From positions 1 through 64,000 of the forward strand of contig NZ_SMLC01000001.1 in NCBI RefSeq assembly GCF_004349245.1: a DNA stretch of 64,000 bases, written 5' to 3'. This document shows, one piece after another, positions 23,525 to 31,093 of this stretch (its first letter is position 1; each line of letters starts with the position of its first letter). A program made the position numbers and the translations under genes. The notes under the pieces are model-generated. The model did no database searches. It saw only the letters and a program-made list of their open reading frames with translations, and was not told the origin of the DNA. The DNA comes from Actinomadura sp. 6K520 (GTDB taxonomy: Bacteria > Actinomycetota > Actinomycetes > Streptosporangiales > Streptosporangiaceae).

Positions 23525-23802
23525 CACCGGCTCTCCACACGCGCGACCCGGGCGCGCTCCGCCTCGTTGACGAGCGCCTCGCGTAGCGCGGTGGGGCTCG
23601 ATCGGATCACCGTGAGGTCCACACCGGCTAGCGGGTCGTGCAAGCTGGCCACCCAGTCCCCGAGGCGTCCGTCCCAACGCACGGCGCGCCAGATCCGGTG
23701 ACCGGTGAAGTCCCGGCGCAACTTGGCGAGCGCCTCGTCTGCCGCGCGTGGGTCGGTCTCGTACGGGTTCGGGGCGGCCTGGTTGGGCCATTCGGTGGAC
23801 AT
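23524..23802 (-). CDS. Element protein of unknown function, 92 aa
   Basis: First gene of the minus-strand GntR operon; ATG 23802 follows AAGGAG. Acidic/aromatic sequence with RAVRWDGRLGDWVASLHDPLAG and ALREALVNEAERARVARVE, the latter helical. No known fold. It diverges from the HTH/PLD-like gene at 23973, sharing a 170-bp control region with the 23-bp operator. Confidence 0.68.
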   Translation of the reverse strand: MSTEWPNQAAPNPYETDPRAADEALAKLRRDFTGHRIWRAVRWDGRLGDWVASLHDPLAGVDLTVIRSSPTALREALVNEAERARVARVESR

Positions 23803-23899
23803 GGTGGCTCCTTGGCTTGCGTGCGGGTCTTGGGGCGATGTGGTGTCTTCGCCGTGCGTCTTGAGCCTTCCGGCCGGGGTGGGACCTCTCCATCGGCAT

Positions 23900-23932
23900 C
23901 TAGGGACGTCTTGGGACGTCTTCTGTTACCGT
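23900..23932 (+). promoter_or_regulatory. Promoter of HTH/PLD-like gene 2 with 23-bp operator
   Basis: CTA + GGGACGTCTT + GGGACGTCTT (23900-23922), then 4 nt, then TACCGT (23927-23932) as candidate -10. Identical over all 23 bp, and identically spaced, to the integrase promoter on the other strand at 15430-15398; both also continue GTCGG from the end of the hexamer. In the shared region with the divergent 92-aa gene it could control both directions. Confidence 0.65.
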
Positions 23933-23972
23933 CGGTTGTGCGTCCTTCTCACTTGAATCCGCGGGAGGCCCG

Positions 23973-24704
23973 GTGAACGACTTGTTGCGGCGTGCCCTTG
24001 CCGATGCGCGTCTAACCGAAGCCGGCGTTGCGGCCCGGTTGGGCGTCGACCCCAAGACCGTCCACCGATGGGTCGCCGGACGCGTGCCCTACCCGCGCAA
24101 CCGGACGAAGGTCGCGTCACTGGTAGGGCGCGACCAGGCGGACTTGTGGCCGCAACTCGCAATGGTGAACGTTCAGGCAGAGCCATCGGTGATCGACATC
24201 CTTGCGACCTATCCGCACCGGTGGGCCGTCCCTCGTCCGGTTTGGCACCAGCTCTTCCAAGGCGCGCGGGACGAGATCGGCATCCTGGCCTACGCCGGGC
24301 TCTTCCTCGCCGAGGACATGGGCATCATGCGCGCGCTCACCGAGAGGGCGCGTGACGGCGTCTGCGTGCGCATCCTGCTCGGCGACCCGGACGGAACCTG
24401 CGTCGCTGAGCGCGGCAGTGACGAGGGCGTAGGCGAATCCATGGCCGCGAAGATTCGCAACGCCCTCGTCCACTACAGCGCCCTACGGGACGTGGACGGC
24501 GCTGAGATCAGGCTGCATGACACCGTCCTCTACAACTCGATCTACCGCGCCGATGGCGACCTACTGATCAACCCGCATGCCTACGGCATCGCGGCGTCAC
24601 ACGCGCCAGTCCTGCACTTGCGACGGATGGAGGACGGGGACATGGCGAGCACGTATGTAGAGAGCTTCGAGCGCGTGTGGTCAACCGCGTTTACATTGTC
24701 CTAA
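23973..24704 (+). CDS. HTH regulator with C-terminal PLD-like (DUF5919-type) domain, copy 2
   Basis: 243 aa, same architecture as the gene at 18740: HTH (AGVAARLGVDPKTVHRWVAGRVPYPRNRTKVASLVG) then the PLD-like part (DEIGILAYAGLFLAEDMG, VCVRILLGDPDGT, IRNALVHYSAL, LHDTVLYNSIYRADGDLLIN). The two differ through the HTH linker but keep the recognition-helix region DPKTV-RW, so they may read related sites. GTG 23973 follows GGGAGG. The 23-bp operator 50 bp upstream suggests autoregulation. Not followed by a Nudix gene. Its stop lies in the loop of a small TTGTCC/GGACAA hairpin (24696-24715). Confidence 0.82.
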   Translation: MNDLLRRALADARLTEAGVAARLGVDPKTVHRWVAGRVPYPRNRTKVASLVGRDQADLWPQLAMVNVQAEPSVIDILATYPHRWAVPRPVWHQLFQGARDEIGILAYAGLFLAEDMGIMRALTERARDGVCVRILLGDPDGTCVAERGSDEGVGESMAAKIRNALVHYSALRDVDGAEIRLHDTVLYNSIYRADGDLLINPHAYGIAASHAPVLHLRRMEDGDMASTYVESFERVWSTAFTLS

Positions 24705-24750
24705 GTTTCGGACAATGAATTTTCATGGATGTCGCGAGGTGGCGAGAGTG

Positions 24751-25284
24751 TCAGTATGGCCATGGCGCGTCCTTAAATTCACGATCAACTGAATCGTCTA
24801 GACCTTTATTGAGCATGTCTACATCAAGTGGATCTGCTGTTCTGTAGGCCTGATAAAGAGCCGCAGTTTCGGCCAATGTCCTCTGTGTTGTGCTGTCAGT
24901 GTCGAGATCCATCCACTGTCGGCCAACTCTGAGCTCCATATCGAATGAAACGTGCAGGTAGACTTCCGTGCCCCGTTCCAATTCGAAGCGTAGAGCATTG
25001 TTGATTCGTATATTCGTTTTCTGGTCCGGGCCTGGATTGCGGTACTTGTACATGCGCGCTTGGATATTCCCTGTCTGGCCAATATAGAACCACCAGCGGG
25101 CTGGGCGGTCGTGGGTCCCCTTGGAGTCGATAGGACGCCTCCCTGTGATTCGATATATGCCGCCTTTGTTTAGGAGGGAGTGCATTGAGGGGAAGATAAG
25201 ACTTCCTTCATCGTTTATTTTGACATCCCCCAGCGGTCGCCAGGAAAGCCTTACGCTCACGTTTACATTGTCATCTAGATTCAT
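24751..25284 (-). CDS. GIY-YIG-like domain protein
   Basis: 177 aa. The GIY and YIG strands are visible as KGGIYRITGRRP and WWFYIGQTGNIQARMYKYRNPG (about residues 54-98), with the conserved Arg after YIG and a later Glu in RTLAETAALYQAYR followed by LN. This is the layout of GIY-YIG endonucleases, though divergent, with a long insert between the two strands. ATG 25284 is chosen for AAAGGAATT upstream. The gene is noticeably more A+T rich than its neighbours, like the OLD-like gene, and is probably cargo. Nuclease activity is inference. Confidence 0.65.
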   Translation of the reverse strand: MNLDDNVNVSVRLSWRPLGDVKINDEGSLIFPSMHSLLNKGGIYRITGRRPIDSKGTHDRPARWWFYIGQTGNIQARMYKYRNPGPDQKTNIRINNALRFELERGTEVYLHVSFDMELRVGRQWMDLDTDSTTQRTLAETAALYQAYRTADPLDVDMLNKGLDDSVDREFKDAPWPY

Positions 25285-25504
25285 TCGGAATTCCTTTATG
25301 GGACGTTGGGGGTGACTTCGGTAAAGTGTACAGCTTCGCCGGACGTTGTGTGCTATTGATGTCGCACGGATCAATTGTGACTCCCCGTCCGCTCATCCTC
25401 TGACTTTCAGCGCCTGTGGAGAGTGGCGGTATGGGGTACTTACGTGAGAGCCTTGCACGATTGCGAATGAGGCTCGCTCGCCTAGCCGTGGGCATACGAG
25501 AGCA

Positions 25505-25533
25505 CCCAGCCATGGGATGGGGCCATGGCTGGG
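25505..25533. terminator. Terminator downstream of the DUF2637 gene
   Basis: CCCAGCCATGG (25505-25515), 7-nt loop, CCATGGCTGGG (25523-25533), perfect 11-bp stem, 11 nt beyond the DUF2637 stop. The remainder of 25285-25544 holds no gene I can support. Confidence 0.7.
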
Positions 25534-25544
25534 GGCTTTGTGGT

Positions 25545-26153
25545 TCACGCTACGGACTGTTCCGTACTGGTGATGATCTGTTTGATCTTGCGCCGGTCGA
25601 TGCCGTGTTTCTCGGCGAGGTAGCGCTGAGACAGCGGACGACCCGGACCGTTCAAGCTCGCCCTGTACTCATCCAAGACGGCTTGCTCCGGCGTCCGCTC
25701 CACTTCGGTGCGCGGTGGTGCGGGTTGTGCCGCTTCGGTGGATGCCTCGCCCTTAGGGAGGTCAGAGCAGCGTGCCGCGTTGCGGGTGAGGGTCATCAGG
25801 AGTTCGAACGACCCCACCAAGGCGAGCGCGGGCCAAGCGCTGACCATCGCGCCTATGACCCCGTGGGATGCGCCGTGCGCCACGTTGGCGCCCACCGTCG
25901 CCACGATGCCCACGGCAAGGCTCCACTTGGCCAACGGTGGTGCGGGTTGCTTACGGCGGCTTGCGTCCAGGATCACCATGGAGGCGGCCCAGATGAGGCC
26001 GTCCACTGTGAACGGGACGAGGCGGGCCGTGGGGCCGGTCTCGCCGTGGGCGTGGACGAGTTCGTAGGCGTGGCGGTATGAGATGACGGCTGCCACGGCG
26101 GCTACCGCCACCACGGCGAGAGCGGTCGTGATCCTGATGAGGCGGTCAGTCAC
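25545..26153 (-). CDS. DUF2637 membrane protein (Spd-like)
   Basis: 202 aa. Four membrane spans in the first 125 residues (ITTALAVVAVAAVAAVISYRHAYELV, LVPFTVDGLIWAASMVIL, WSLAVGIVATVGANVAHGA, AMVSAWPALALVGSFELLM) identify DUF2637, a family almost limited to actinomycete plasmids and AICEs. The C-terminal 60 residues contain an HTH-like segment (RPLSQRYLAEKHGIDRRKIKQII). Likely role in transfer or plasmid spread in the mycelium; not proven for the family. GTG start; overlaps the 73-aa gene by 8 bp. Confidence 0.88.
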   Translation of the reverse strand: MTDRLIRITTALAVVAVAAVAAVISYRHAYELVHAHGETGPTARLVPFTVDGLIWAASMVILDASRRKQPAPPLAKWSLAVGIVATVGANVAHGASHGVIGAMVSAWPALALVGSFELLMTLTRNAARCSDLPKGEASTEAAQPAPPRTEVERTPEQAVLDEYRASLNGPGRPLSQRYLAEKHGIDRRKIKQIITSTEQSVA

Positions 26154-26367
26154 GAGCCAGTTCCCTCCGCCACTCGGTCACGCATGGGTCGTCCTCGCCG
26201 TGGGTGATGACGCGTTCGGCGAGCGACAGCGCCGTGATGGCGGAGTTCCGGTCGAGTGGGCGCGGCCACGTGGTGACGTGCCAGGCGTTCCCTACGCGTG
26301 TGCCGGTGGCGATGACCTCGCCGTTTACGGTCGCGGTCATTGCTGTTTCGGTGATTTCGAGGGCCAT
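26146..26367 (-). CDS. Small element protein of unknown function, 73 aa
   Basis: Beta-rich N-terminus (MALEITETAMTATVNGEVIATGTRVGNAWHVTTWP) then a helix (AITALSLAERVITHGED). No family recognised. ATG 26367 is preceded by GAGGGGTC. Its stop lies within the first codons of the DUF2637 gene, so the pair is coupled. Confidence 0.68.
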   Translation of the reverse strand: MALEITETAMTATVNGEVIATGTRVGNAWHVTTWPRPLDRNSAITALSLAERVITHGEDDPCVTEWRRELARD

Positions 26368-26547
26368 GGAGACCCCTCCTCCCTGCTGAGAGGGAGGGAG
26401 CCAGGGGAGCCAGAGCCGGGAGCCAACGTAGGTCGGAGTTAACCGACTCGGGTCGACTGTGCCGGACTGTTCCCCTGGGCTCCTTCCCCAGTTCTTGCAG
26501 GTGAACGGCTCTCGACGCGACTTCCCCGGACGGCTTCGGACGGCCTC
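26368..26547. other. Non-coding right end of the element
   Basis: No gene seen. It contains GAGCC-type direct repeats (26399-26433) and a small inverted repeat GTCGG/CCGAC around AGTTAA. Being inside the right attachment repeat and upstream of the DUF2637 pair, it likely holds their promoter and integrase/Xis arm sites; an origin of transfer here is possible but unsupported. Confidence 0.4.
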
Positions 26548-26583
26548 TGAATAAGCCTTGCTCAGTGGTTCCCTAAGTGAGGC
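26548..26583 (+). repeat. Candidate attR (36-bp direct repeat, right copy)
   Basis: Reads TGAATAAG, CC, TTGCTCAG, TGG, TTCCCTAAGTGAGGC. Around the shared TTGCTCAG the flanks are AAGCC/TGGTT, differing from the left copy on both sides. This copy is also enclosed by TAAGCCT ... AGGCTTA (perfect 7-bp inverted repeat, 26552-26586). Beyond it, a G-rich block ending in CATAGCGT (to 26621) resembles the one next to the left copy. Confidence 0.6.
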
Positions 26584-26715
26584 TTAAGGGCGTTCTGTTG
26601 GGGGGTGGGGGGCCATAGCGTTACGGGTGTCAGATCGAAGACACGGCGGAGGTGCACAGGCGGAGAGCAGAGCGAACGTCGGCTGAGGTTCCGACTGAGG
26701 TTCCTGATTGAGACA

Positions 26716-26772
26716 GGTTTCTGGCCCGCACGGCCCCGTAACCCCGCTCTGGGGCCGTGCGGGCCAGAAGCC
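26716..26772. terminator. Very strong hairpin at the element/chromosome junction
   Basis: Arm TTCTGGCCCGCACGGCCCC (26719-26737) pairs perfectly over 19 bp with 26751-26769, 13-nt loop; GG/CC closes the base, followed by TTTT on the plus strand. It lies 3 bp beyond the TetR stop and insulates chromosome from element. No gene lies between 26584 and 26775. Confidence 0.85.
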
Positions 26773-26775
26773 TTT

Positions 26776-27336
26776 TCAGGTCCGGGGGAGTGCGCCCAGG
26801 AGGAGCAGGCGGAAGGCGTCGGCGGTGCCGGTGGCGGTGGTGTCGCCGGTGGCGAGGCGGCGGACGGCGAGGCCGTAGAGCATGGCGACGATCGACGGGG
26901 CGTGGCGTTCGGCGTCCGGGATGCCCAGGGCGGCGAGGACGGCGGCGGCCAGGCGGTCGTAGGCGTCGACGGAGCGGGCCGAGGTCTCGCGGAGGCCCGG
27001 GTCGCGGGCGGCGTGCAGGTGGAGTTCGAGGTTGGCTATCTGCTCGGGGCCGTACGCGAAGTCGACGACGGCCTTCTCGACCGCGTCGGCCGCCTCGACG
27101 GGGGCCATGCCCGAGGTGGCGAGGGCGGTGACGTAGGCGGTTATCCGGGAGATCTCCTCGTCCACGAACGTCTGCAGGGCCTCCCGGAGCAGGTCCTCCT
27201 GGCTCGGGAAGTGGTAGGTGAGGGAGCCGAGGGAGACGCCTGCCGCGCGTGCGACGGCCCGGTTGGTCACGGCGCCGATGCCCTGCTCGCCGATGAGGCG
27301 GAGGGTGGCCTGGAGGATCTGGTCGCGGGCGCTCAT
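26776..27336 (-). CDS. TetR-family repressor, divergent from amidase
   Basis: 186 aa. N-terminal HTH at residues 5-50 (ILQATLRLIGEQGIGAVTNRAVARAAGVSLGSLTYHFPSQEDLL); the C-terminal ligand domain is typical length. ATG 27336 chosen at the start of the HTH domain; longer readings are antisense to the amidase. Divergent arrangement with the amidase gene and the 26-bp palindrome between them argue that it represses the amidase and itself, relieved by a small ligand. Confidence 0.92.
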   Translation of the reverse strand: MSARDQILQATLRLIGEQGIGAVTNRAVARAAGVSLGSLTYHFPSQEDLLREALQTFVDEEISRITAYVTALATSGMAPVEAADAVEKAVVDFAYGPEQIANLELHLHAARDPGLRETSARSVDAYDRLAAAVLAALGIPDAERHAPSIVAMLYGLAVRRLATGDTTATGTADAFRLLLLGALPRT

Positions 27337-27370
27337 CGCTGCACAGTCTTCCCTAAGATCGACTCGTTCT

Positions 27371-27396
27371 GTATCGTTCGTTCGAACGAACGATAC
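27371..27396. promoter_or_regulatory. 26-bp perfect palindromic TetR operator
   Basis: GTATCGTTCGTTC followed by its exact reverse complement, midway between the divergent TetR (starts 27336) and amidase (starts about 27413) genes. Contains GTTCGTTCGAACGAAC, a common TetR operator style. Confidence 0.85.
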
Positions 27397-27412
27397 CCTG
27401 GGAGGCGGCGTG

Positions 27413-28789
27413 GTGCTGGGCGGGCTGGCGGGGCAGGCGGAGGCGCTGGCGAAGGGGGAGGTGTCCGCCCGCGAGCTCGTCGAGGACACCCTGGAGAGCA
27501 TCCGGCGGCAGGAGTCGCTCGGGGCGTTCCGGGTGGTGCGCTGGGACGCGGCGGCGCAGGAGGCGCTGGAGGCCGACAAGCGGCTGGCGGACGGGGAGCG
27601 GCTGCCGTTGCTGGGGGTCCCCGTCGCGGTCAAGGACGACACGGACGTGGCGGGGGAGACGACCCCGTTCGCCGTGGCCGGAGACCACCGCCCCGCGGCC
27701 CGGGACGCGGAGGTCGTGCGCAGGCTGAGGGCCGCGGGAGCCATCGTCGTGGGCAAGACCACGACCTGCGAGCTCGGGTTGTGGCCCTTCAGTGAATCGC
27801 CCGAGTTCGGGATCGCCAGGAACCCGTGGAACCCCCATTACACCCCGGGCGGGTCGTCGGGCGGGTCGGCGGCCGCCGTGGCGGCGGGAATGGTCGCCGG
27901 GGCGGTCGGGTCCGACGGGGCCGGGTCGATCCGCATTCCGGCGGCCTGGAGCGGATTGGTGGGCATCAAACCTCAGCGGGGACGTGTTTCCGGGTATCCG
28001 AATACCGATCCGTTCAATGGGATCACCGTGTGGGGGCCACTCGCCAGAAGTGTGGGAGACGCCGCCTTGCTGCTGGACGTGCTGACCGGCAGCCATCCCG
28101 AGGACGTGTATCAGATCGATCCGCCGGTCACGCCTTTCGCGGAGTTCGCGAAGCGGGAGCCCGGACGGCTGCGCATCGCCGTCTCGTTCCGGACGGCCTT
28201 CGGGGTGAGCGGGAAACTCGACCCGGAGATCCGCGGCGCCGTCGAGCGGCTCGCCAGGCGGCTCACCGCCCTGGGCCACAAGGTCTTTCCCGCTGATCCC
28301 GACTACGGGCTCGTGGGGCTCGGGCTCATTCCGCGCGGCACGTCGGCGGTGGCCGACATGCTCGACGCGATGCCCGACCCGCGGCCCGAGCGGCGGACGG
28401 AGGTCGAGGCGCGGATCGGGCGGGTGGCCGGGAAGCGGCTGCTTCCGCTGGCCAAGAGAATGGACCCCCACCTGCGCAGGAAGGTCGGCCGCATATTCCA
28501 GGTGGCCGATGTGGTGCTGACCCCGACCACGGCGCGGCCGCCGTTGCGCATCGGGGCGTTCGACGGGGCCGGATACCAGAAGACGCAGTCCGGTGTGGCC
28601 GCCGCCTGCCCCTACGCGTGGACGTGGAACGTCCTCGGATGGCCCGGCGTGAACGTGCCCGCGGGTTTCACGAAGGCCGGGCTGCCGATCGGGGCCCAGC
28701 TCCTCGGGCACGACTCCGACGAGGGGACGCTCATTTCGCTCGCCGCTCAGCTGGAGGCCGTCGAGGGGTGGGTCGAGCGGCGTCCGTAG
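27413..28789 (+). CDS. Amidase (amidase-signature family)
   Basis: About 458 aa amidase-signature enzyme: Lys of the triad in [10 protein letters not shown], the Gly/Ser-rich core [18 protein letters not shown] and [14 protein letters not shown] supplying the cis-Ser and nucleophile Ser. These hydrolyse amides (R-CONH2) to acid and ammonia; the substrate is not predictable. GTG 27413 has GGAGG at a good 7-nt spacing; GTG 27410 is the alternative. Likely induced through the palindromic operator. Confidence 0.9.
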   Translation: MLGGLAGQAEALAKGEVSARELVEDTLESIRRQESLGAFRVVRWDAAAQEALEADKRLADGERLPLLGVPVAVKDDTDVAGETTPFAVAGDHRPAARDAEVVRRLRAAGAIVVGKTTTCELGLWPFSESPEFGIARNPWNPHYTPGGSSGGSAAAVAAGMVAGAVGSDGAGSIRIPAAWSGLVGIKPQRGRVSGYPNTDPFNGITVWGPLARSVGDAALLLDVLTGSHPEDVYQIDPPVTPFAEFAKREPGRLRIAVSFRTAFGVSGKLDPEIRGAVERLARRLTALGHKVFPADPDYGLVGLGLIPRGTSAVADMLDAMPDPRPERRTEVEARIGRVAGKRLLPLAKRMDPHLRRKVGRIFQVADVVLTPTTARPPLRIGAFDGAGYQKTQSGVAAACPYAWTWNVLGWPGVNVPAGFTKAGLPIGAQLLGHDSDEGTLISLAAQLEAVEGWVERRP

Positions 28790-28860
28790 CCGCGCGACGG
28801 GTCGCCGGCGCCGGGGGTCCGAACCGTTGCCGGCGGCCCGTCGTGTTCCGTGTCAGGACC

Positions 28861-29622
28861 TCAGTACCCGGCGCCGGTGAGCATGCCGCCGTCGACCAGG
28901 ACCTCGCTGCCCGTGCAGTAGGAGGAGTCGTCCGAGGCGAGGTAGACGACGAGGCCCGACACCTCTTTGGACTTGCCCATGCGGCCGAGGGGCAGGGCCT
29001 TCAGGAAGGCGTCGGCGCTGTCGGCGGTGGCCGAGACGACGTCGTCCTGGAGGGAGAGGGGAGTCAGGACGCCGCCGGGATGGATGCTGTTCACGCGGAT
29101 CTCGTACCGGCCGAGCTCCCGGGCGGCCGCCTTGGTGAGGCCGCGGACGCCGAACTTGCTGGCGCTGTAGGCGGCCAGCCCGTGGGCCCCGATGAAGCCC
29201 TCGGTGGACGAGACGTTGATGATGGAGCCGCCGCCCGCCTCGCGCATGGCGGCGGTCACGGACTTCACGCCGAGCCACTGGCCGATCAGGTTGACGTCGA
29301 GGATGCGGCGGAACTCGTCGAGGGTCATGTCCTCGATCGTCTTGTGCCTGATGATGCCGGCGTTGTTGACCAGGACGTGCAGCGCGCCGAAGGTCTCCGT
29401 GGCGGTGTCGACCGCGTTCTTCCAGTCCTCCTCGCGCGTCACGTCCATCCGGACGAACCGCGCGTCGTCGCCGAGTTCGGCGGCCAGTTCGGCGCCCTCC
29501 TTCTCCAGGACGTCGCCGAACACGACCTTGGCGCCCTCGTCCAGGAAGCGGCGGACATGGGACTTGCCCATGCCGCGCGCACCGCCGGTGATCAGCGCCA
29601 CCTTGCCGTCAAGCTGCCCCAT
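28861..29622 (-). CDS. Short-chain dehydrogenase/reductase
   Basis: 253 aa classical SDR: nucleotide loop TGGARGMGKSH, NNAG at about 89, Ser in INVSSTEG, catalytic YSASK. Resembles 3-alpha/20-beta-hydroxysteroid or glucose-1-dehydrogenase types; NAD is favoured by the Asp after the second strand (VFGD). ATG 29622 with GAGGAG upstream. A near-palindrome at 29657 lies 35 bp upstream. Confidence 0.9.
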   Translation of the reverse strand: MGQLDGKVALITGGARGMGKSHVRRFLDEGAKVVFGDVLEKEGAELAAELGDDARFVRMDVTREEDWKNAVDTATETFGALHVLVNNAGIIRHKTIEDMTLDEFRRILDVNLIGQWLGVKSVTAAMREAGGGSIINVSSTEGFIGAHGLAAYSASKFGVRGLTKAAARELGRYEIRVNSIHPGGVLTPLSLQDDVVSATADSADAFLKALPLGRMGKSKEVSGLVVYLASDDSSYCTGSEVLVDGGMLTGAGY

Positions 29623-29656
29623 CAACGCTCCTCGTCGCCGGTGACCATCGTCGTAA

Positions 29657-29674
29657 ACCTAGCGAACGCTTGGT
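29657..29674. promoter_or_regulatory. Candidate TetR operator upstream of the SDR gene
   Basis: ACCTAGCGAACGCTTGGT is symmetric at 14 of 18 positions (ACC-AGCG..CGCT-GGT). Between the SDR start and the TetR gene that lies upstream on the same strand. Confidence 0.5.
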
Positions 29675-29704
29675 CAAGGCAACAAGCGGGGTCGGCGGGC
29701 GGGG

Positions 29705-30301
29705 TCAGCGTGCCCGCAGGCCGTCGAAGAGCAGCGTGAGCATCCGGTCGGCGTACGCCGCGGGATCCCGCGTGCGTTCCGACGCGACGCCGATCGCGTT
29801 GGTGAGCCGCAGCAGGTCGCCGGGATCGATCTCCGCGCGGATCGAGCCCGCCCGCTGCGCCCGCGCCAGCAGCAGCCCGAGGGCGTCGCGGATCGAGGCC
29901 GCCGCCGCGCCCAGCCCGGTCCCGGCCCACTCCGCCGACATGGCCTGGATGATCACCGTGGAGGTGCCGCGCGGCGTCATCGCGCCCGCGAGGTAGGCGC
30001 GCAGCCAGCGGCCCAGCGCGGCGTCCGCGCCGCGCGCCTCGCTCTCCGGGTCCTGCTCCGGTTCGGACAGCAGCTCGTCGGCGTGCGCGAGAAGCCCCTC
30101 GATCCGGTCGTGCAGGACGGCGTGCAGGAGGGTGTCCCGGGTGGGGAAGTGGCGGTACAGCGTCCCCGAGCCGACGCCCGCGCGCCTCGCGATGTCGTCG
30201 AGGGAGGCGTCCGTCCCGTGCTCCATGAAGGCCGTGCGGGCCGTGGCGACCAGTCGCTCGTAGTTGCGGCGGGCGTCGGCCCGCATCGGCCGGGTGTCCA
30301 T
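29705..30301 (-). CDS. TetR-family regulator
   Basis: 198 aa. HTH residues 14-58 (RLVATARTAFMEHGTDASLDDIARRAGVGSGTLYRHFPTRDTLL); C-terminal domain of the common TetR_C (SBD) type with AIGVASERTRDPAAYADRMLTLLFDGLR at the end. Lies just upstream of the SDR gene on the same strand, so it likely controls it and possibly itself. Confidence 0.9.
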   Translation of the reverse strand: MDTRPMRADARRNYERLVATARTAFMEHGTDASLDDIARRAGVGSGTLYRHFPTRDTLLHAVLHDRIEGLLAHADELLSEPEQDPESEARGADAALGRWLRAYLAGAMTPRGTSTVIIQAMSAEWAGTGLGAAAASIRDALGLLLARAQRAGSIRAEIDPGDLLRLTNAIGVASERTRDPAAYADRMLTLLFDGLRAR

Positions 30302-30384
30302 GGGCACCGTCCAGCGGTGTCGCGGATGACCAGGGGTGTCTCCGCATCCTTGTGCACGAGAGTGCCATCTTCCGGTATCGCGCG

Positions 30385-31071
30385 CTACCCGGCGAGGGCG
30401 TCGCGCGCCAGCCGGTCGGCCCTGCGGGTGGTCTCCGGAAGGCGGTATTCGGGCGTGAGATCGAGGACGTTCCGGCACGCTGTATCGAGGTCGGTGCGGT
30501 GCCCGACGGAGACGTACACCGGTTTGACGCCGTCGCGCGTCCGCAGCACCCGCCCCACGACCTCGCCGCCGTCCAGCAGGGGGCTCGCGTCGCCGCGCCG
30601 CCGTCCCGGCTCCTCGTGCGCGCCGACGAAGGCCGTCTTGCCCACGCCGATCGCGGGCAGCCCGGTCAGCACGCCCACATGGCACGCCAGCCCGAACCGG
30701 CGCGGGTGCGCGACCCCGAAGCCGTCGCAGACGAGCAGCTCCGGGACGGTCCTCAGCCCGCGCAGCGCGTCCAGGAGCGTGGGCAGCTCGCGGAACGCGA
30801 ACAGGCCGGGCACGTAGGGGAACGCGGCGGTGCCGACGGCGACCGACTCCTCGATCACCTCCAGGCTCGTCCCGTCCAGCACGGCGACGGCGGCGGCCAG
30901 GCGCGTCCCGGCGCCACCCCCGCCGCCCGCGTACGCGACGTCCAGGCCCGCGACGGTGCGCGGCCTCGCCGGGCCCGGCTCGCCCAGTTCGAGCATCGGG
31001 CGCAGCCGGTCCTGGACGGCCTCGGCCTCGCGCGGGGTGGACGGCCAGGCGTGCAGGTCGCGTACCTCCAT
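30385..31071 (-). CDS. nfi: Endonuclease V (deoxyinosine 3'-endonuclease)
   Basis: 228 aa. Repairs deaminated adenine by cleaving the second phosphodiester bond 3' to deoxyinosine. All motifs are present: GLDVAY (Asp44), PYVPGLFAFRE (wedge Tyr87 and Glu96), CDGFGVAHPRRFGLACHVG (Asp117, His123) and IGVGKT. The N-terminal 45 residues also fit the family. Mg-dependent, cytoplasmic. Stands alone between a regulator and an esterase gene. Confidence 0.95.
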   Translation of the reverse strand: MEVRDLHAWPSTPREAEAVQDRLRPMLELGEPGPARPRTVAGLDVAYAGGGGGAGTRLAAAVAVLDGTSLEVIEESVAVGTAAFPYVPGLFAFRELPTLLDALRGLRTVPELLVCDGFGVAHPRRFGLACHVGVLTGLPAIGVGKTAFVGAHEEPGRRRGDASPLLDGGEVVGRVLRTRDGVKPVYVSVGHRTDLDTACRNVLDLTPEYRLPETTRRADRLARDALAG

Positions 31072-31093
31072 GGGGCGGCACGCTACCGCGGAC

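Larger units (their letters stand above)
14109..26583. mobile_element. Integrated AICE-like (pSAM2-type) conjugative element
   Basis: About 12.5 kb bounded by 36-bp direct repeats (31 of 36 bases identical). Contents in order: tyrosine integrase, excisionase, FtsK/TraB-type translocase with four small upstream genes, HTH/PLD-like regulator, Nudix hydrolase, OLD-like nuclease, HD hydrolase, double GntR regulator, two small proteins, second HTH/PLD-like regulator, GIY-YIG-like protein, DUF2637 membrane protein and a small protein. Integrase, Xis, an FtsK-type Tra, GntR (KorSA-like role) and DUF2637/Spd-like proteins are hallmarks of actinomycete elements that transfer double-stranded DNA. No RepSA, RepAM or Prim-Pol replication gene was recognised. 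Codon use from 19.9 to 22.0 kb and 24.75 to 25.3 kb is more A+T rich than the rest. The insertion is not in a visible tRNA gene. Confidence 0.85.
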
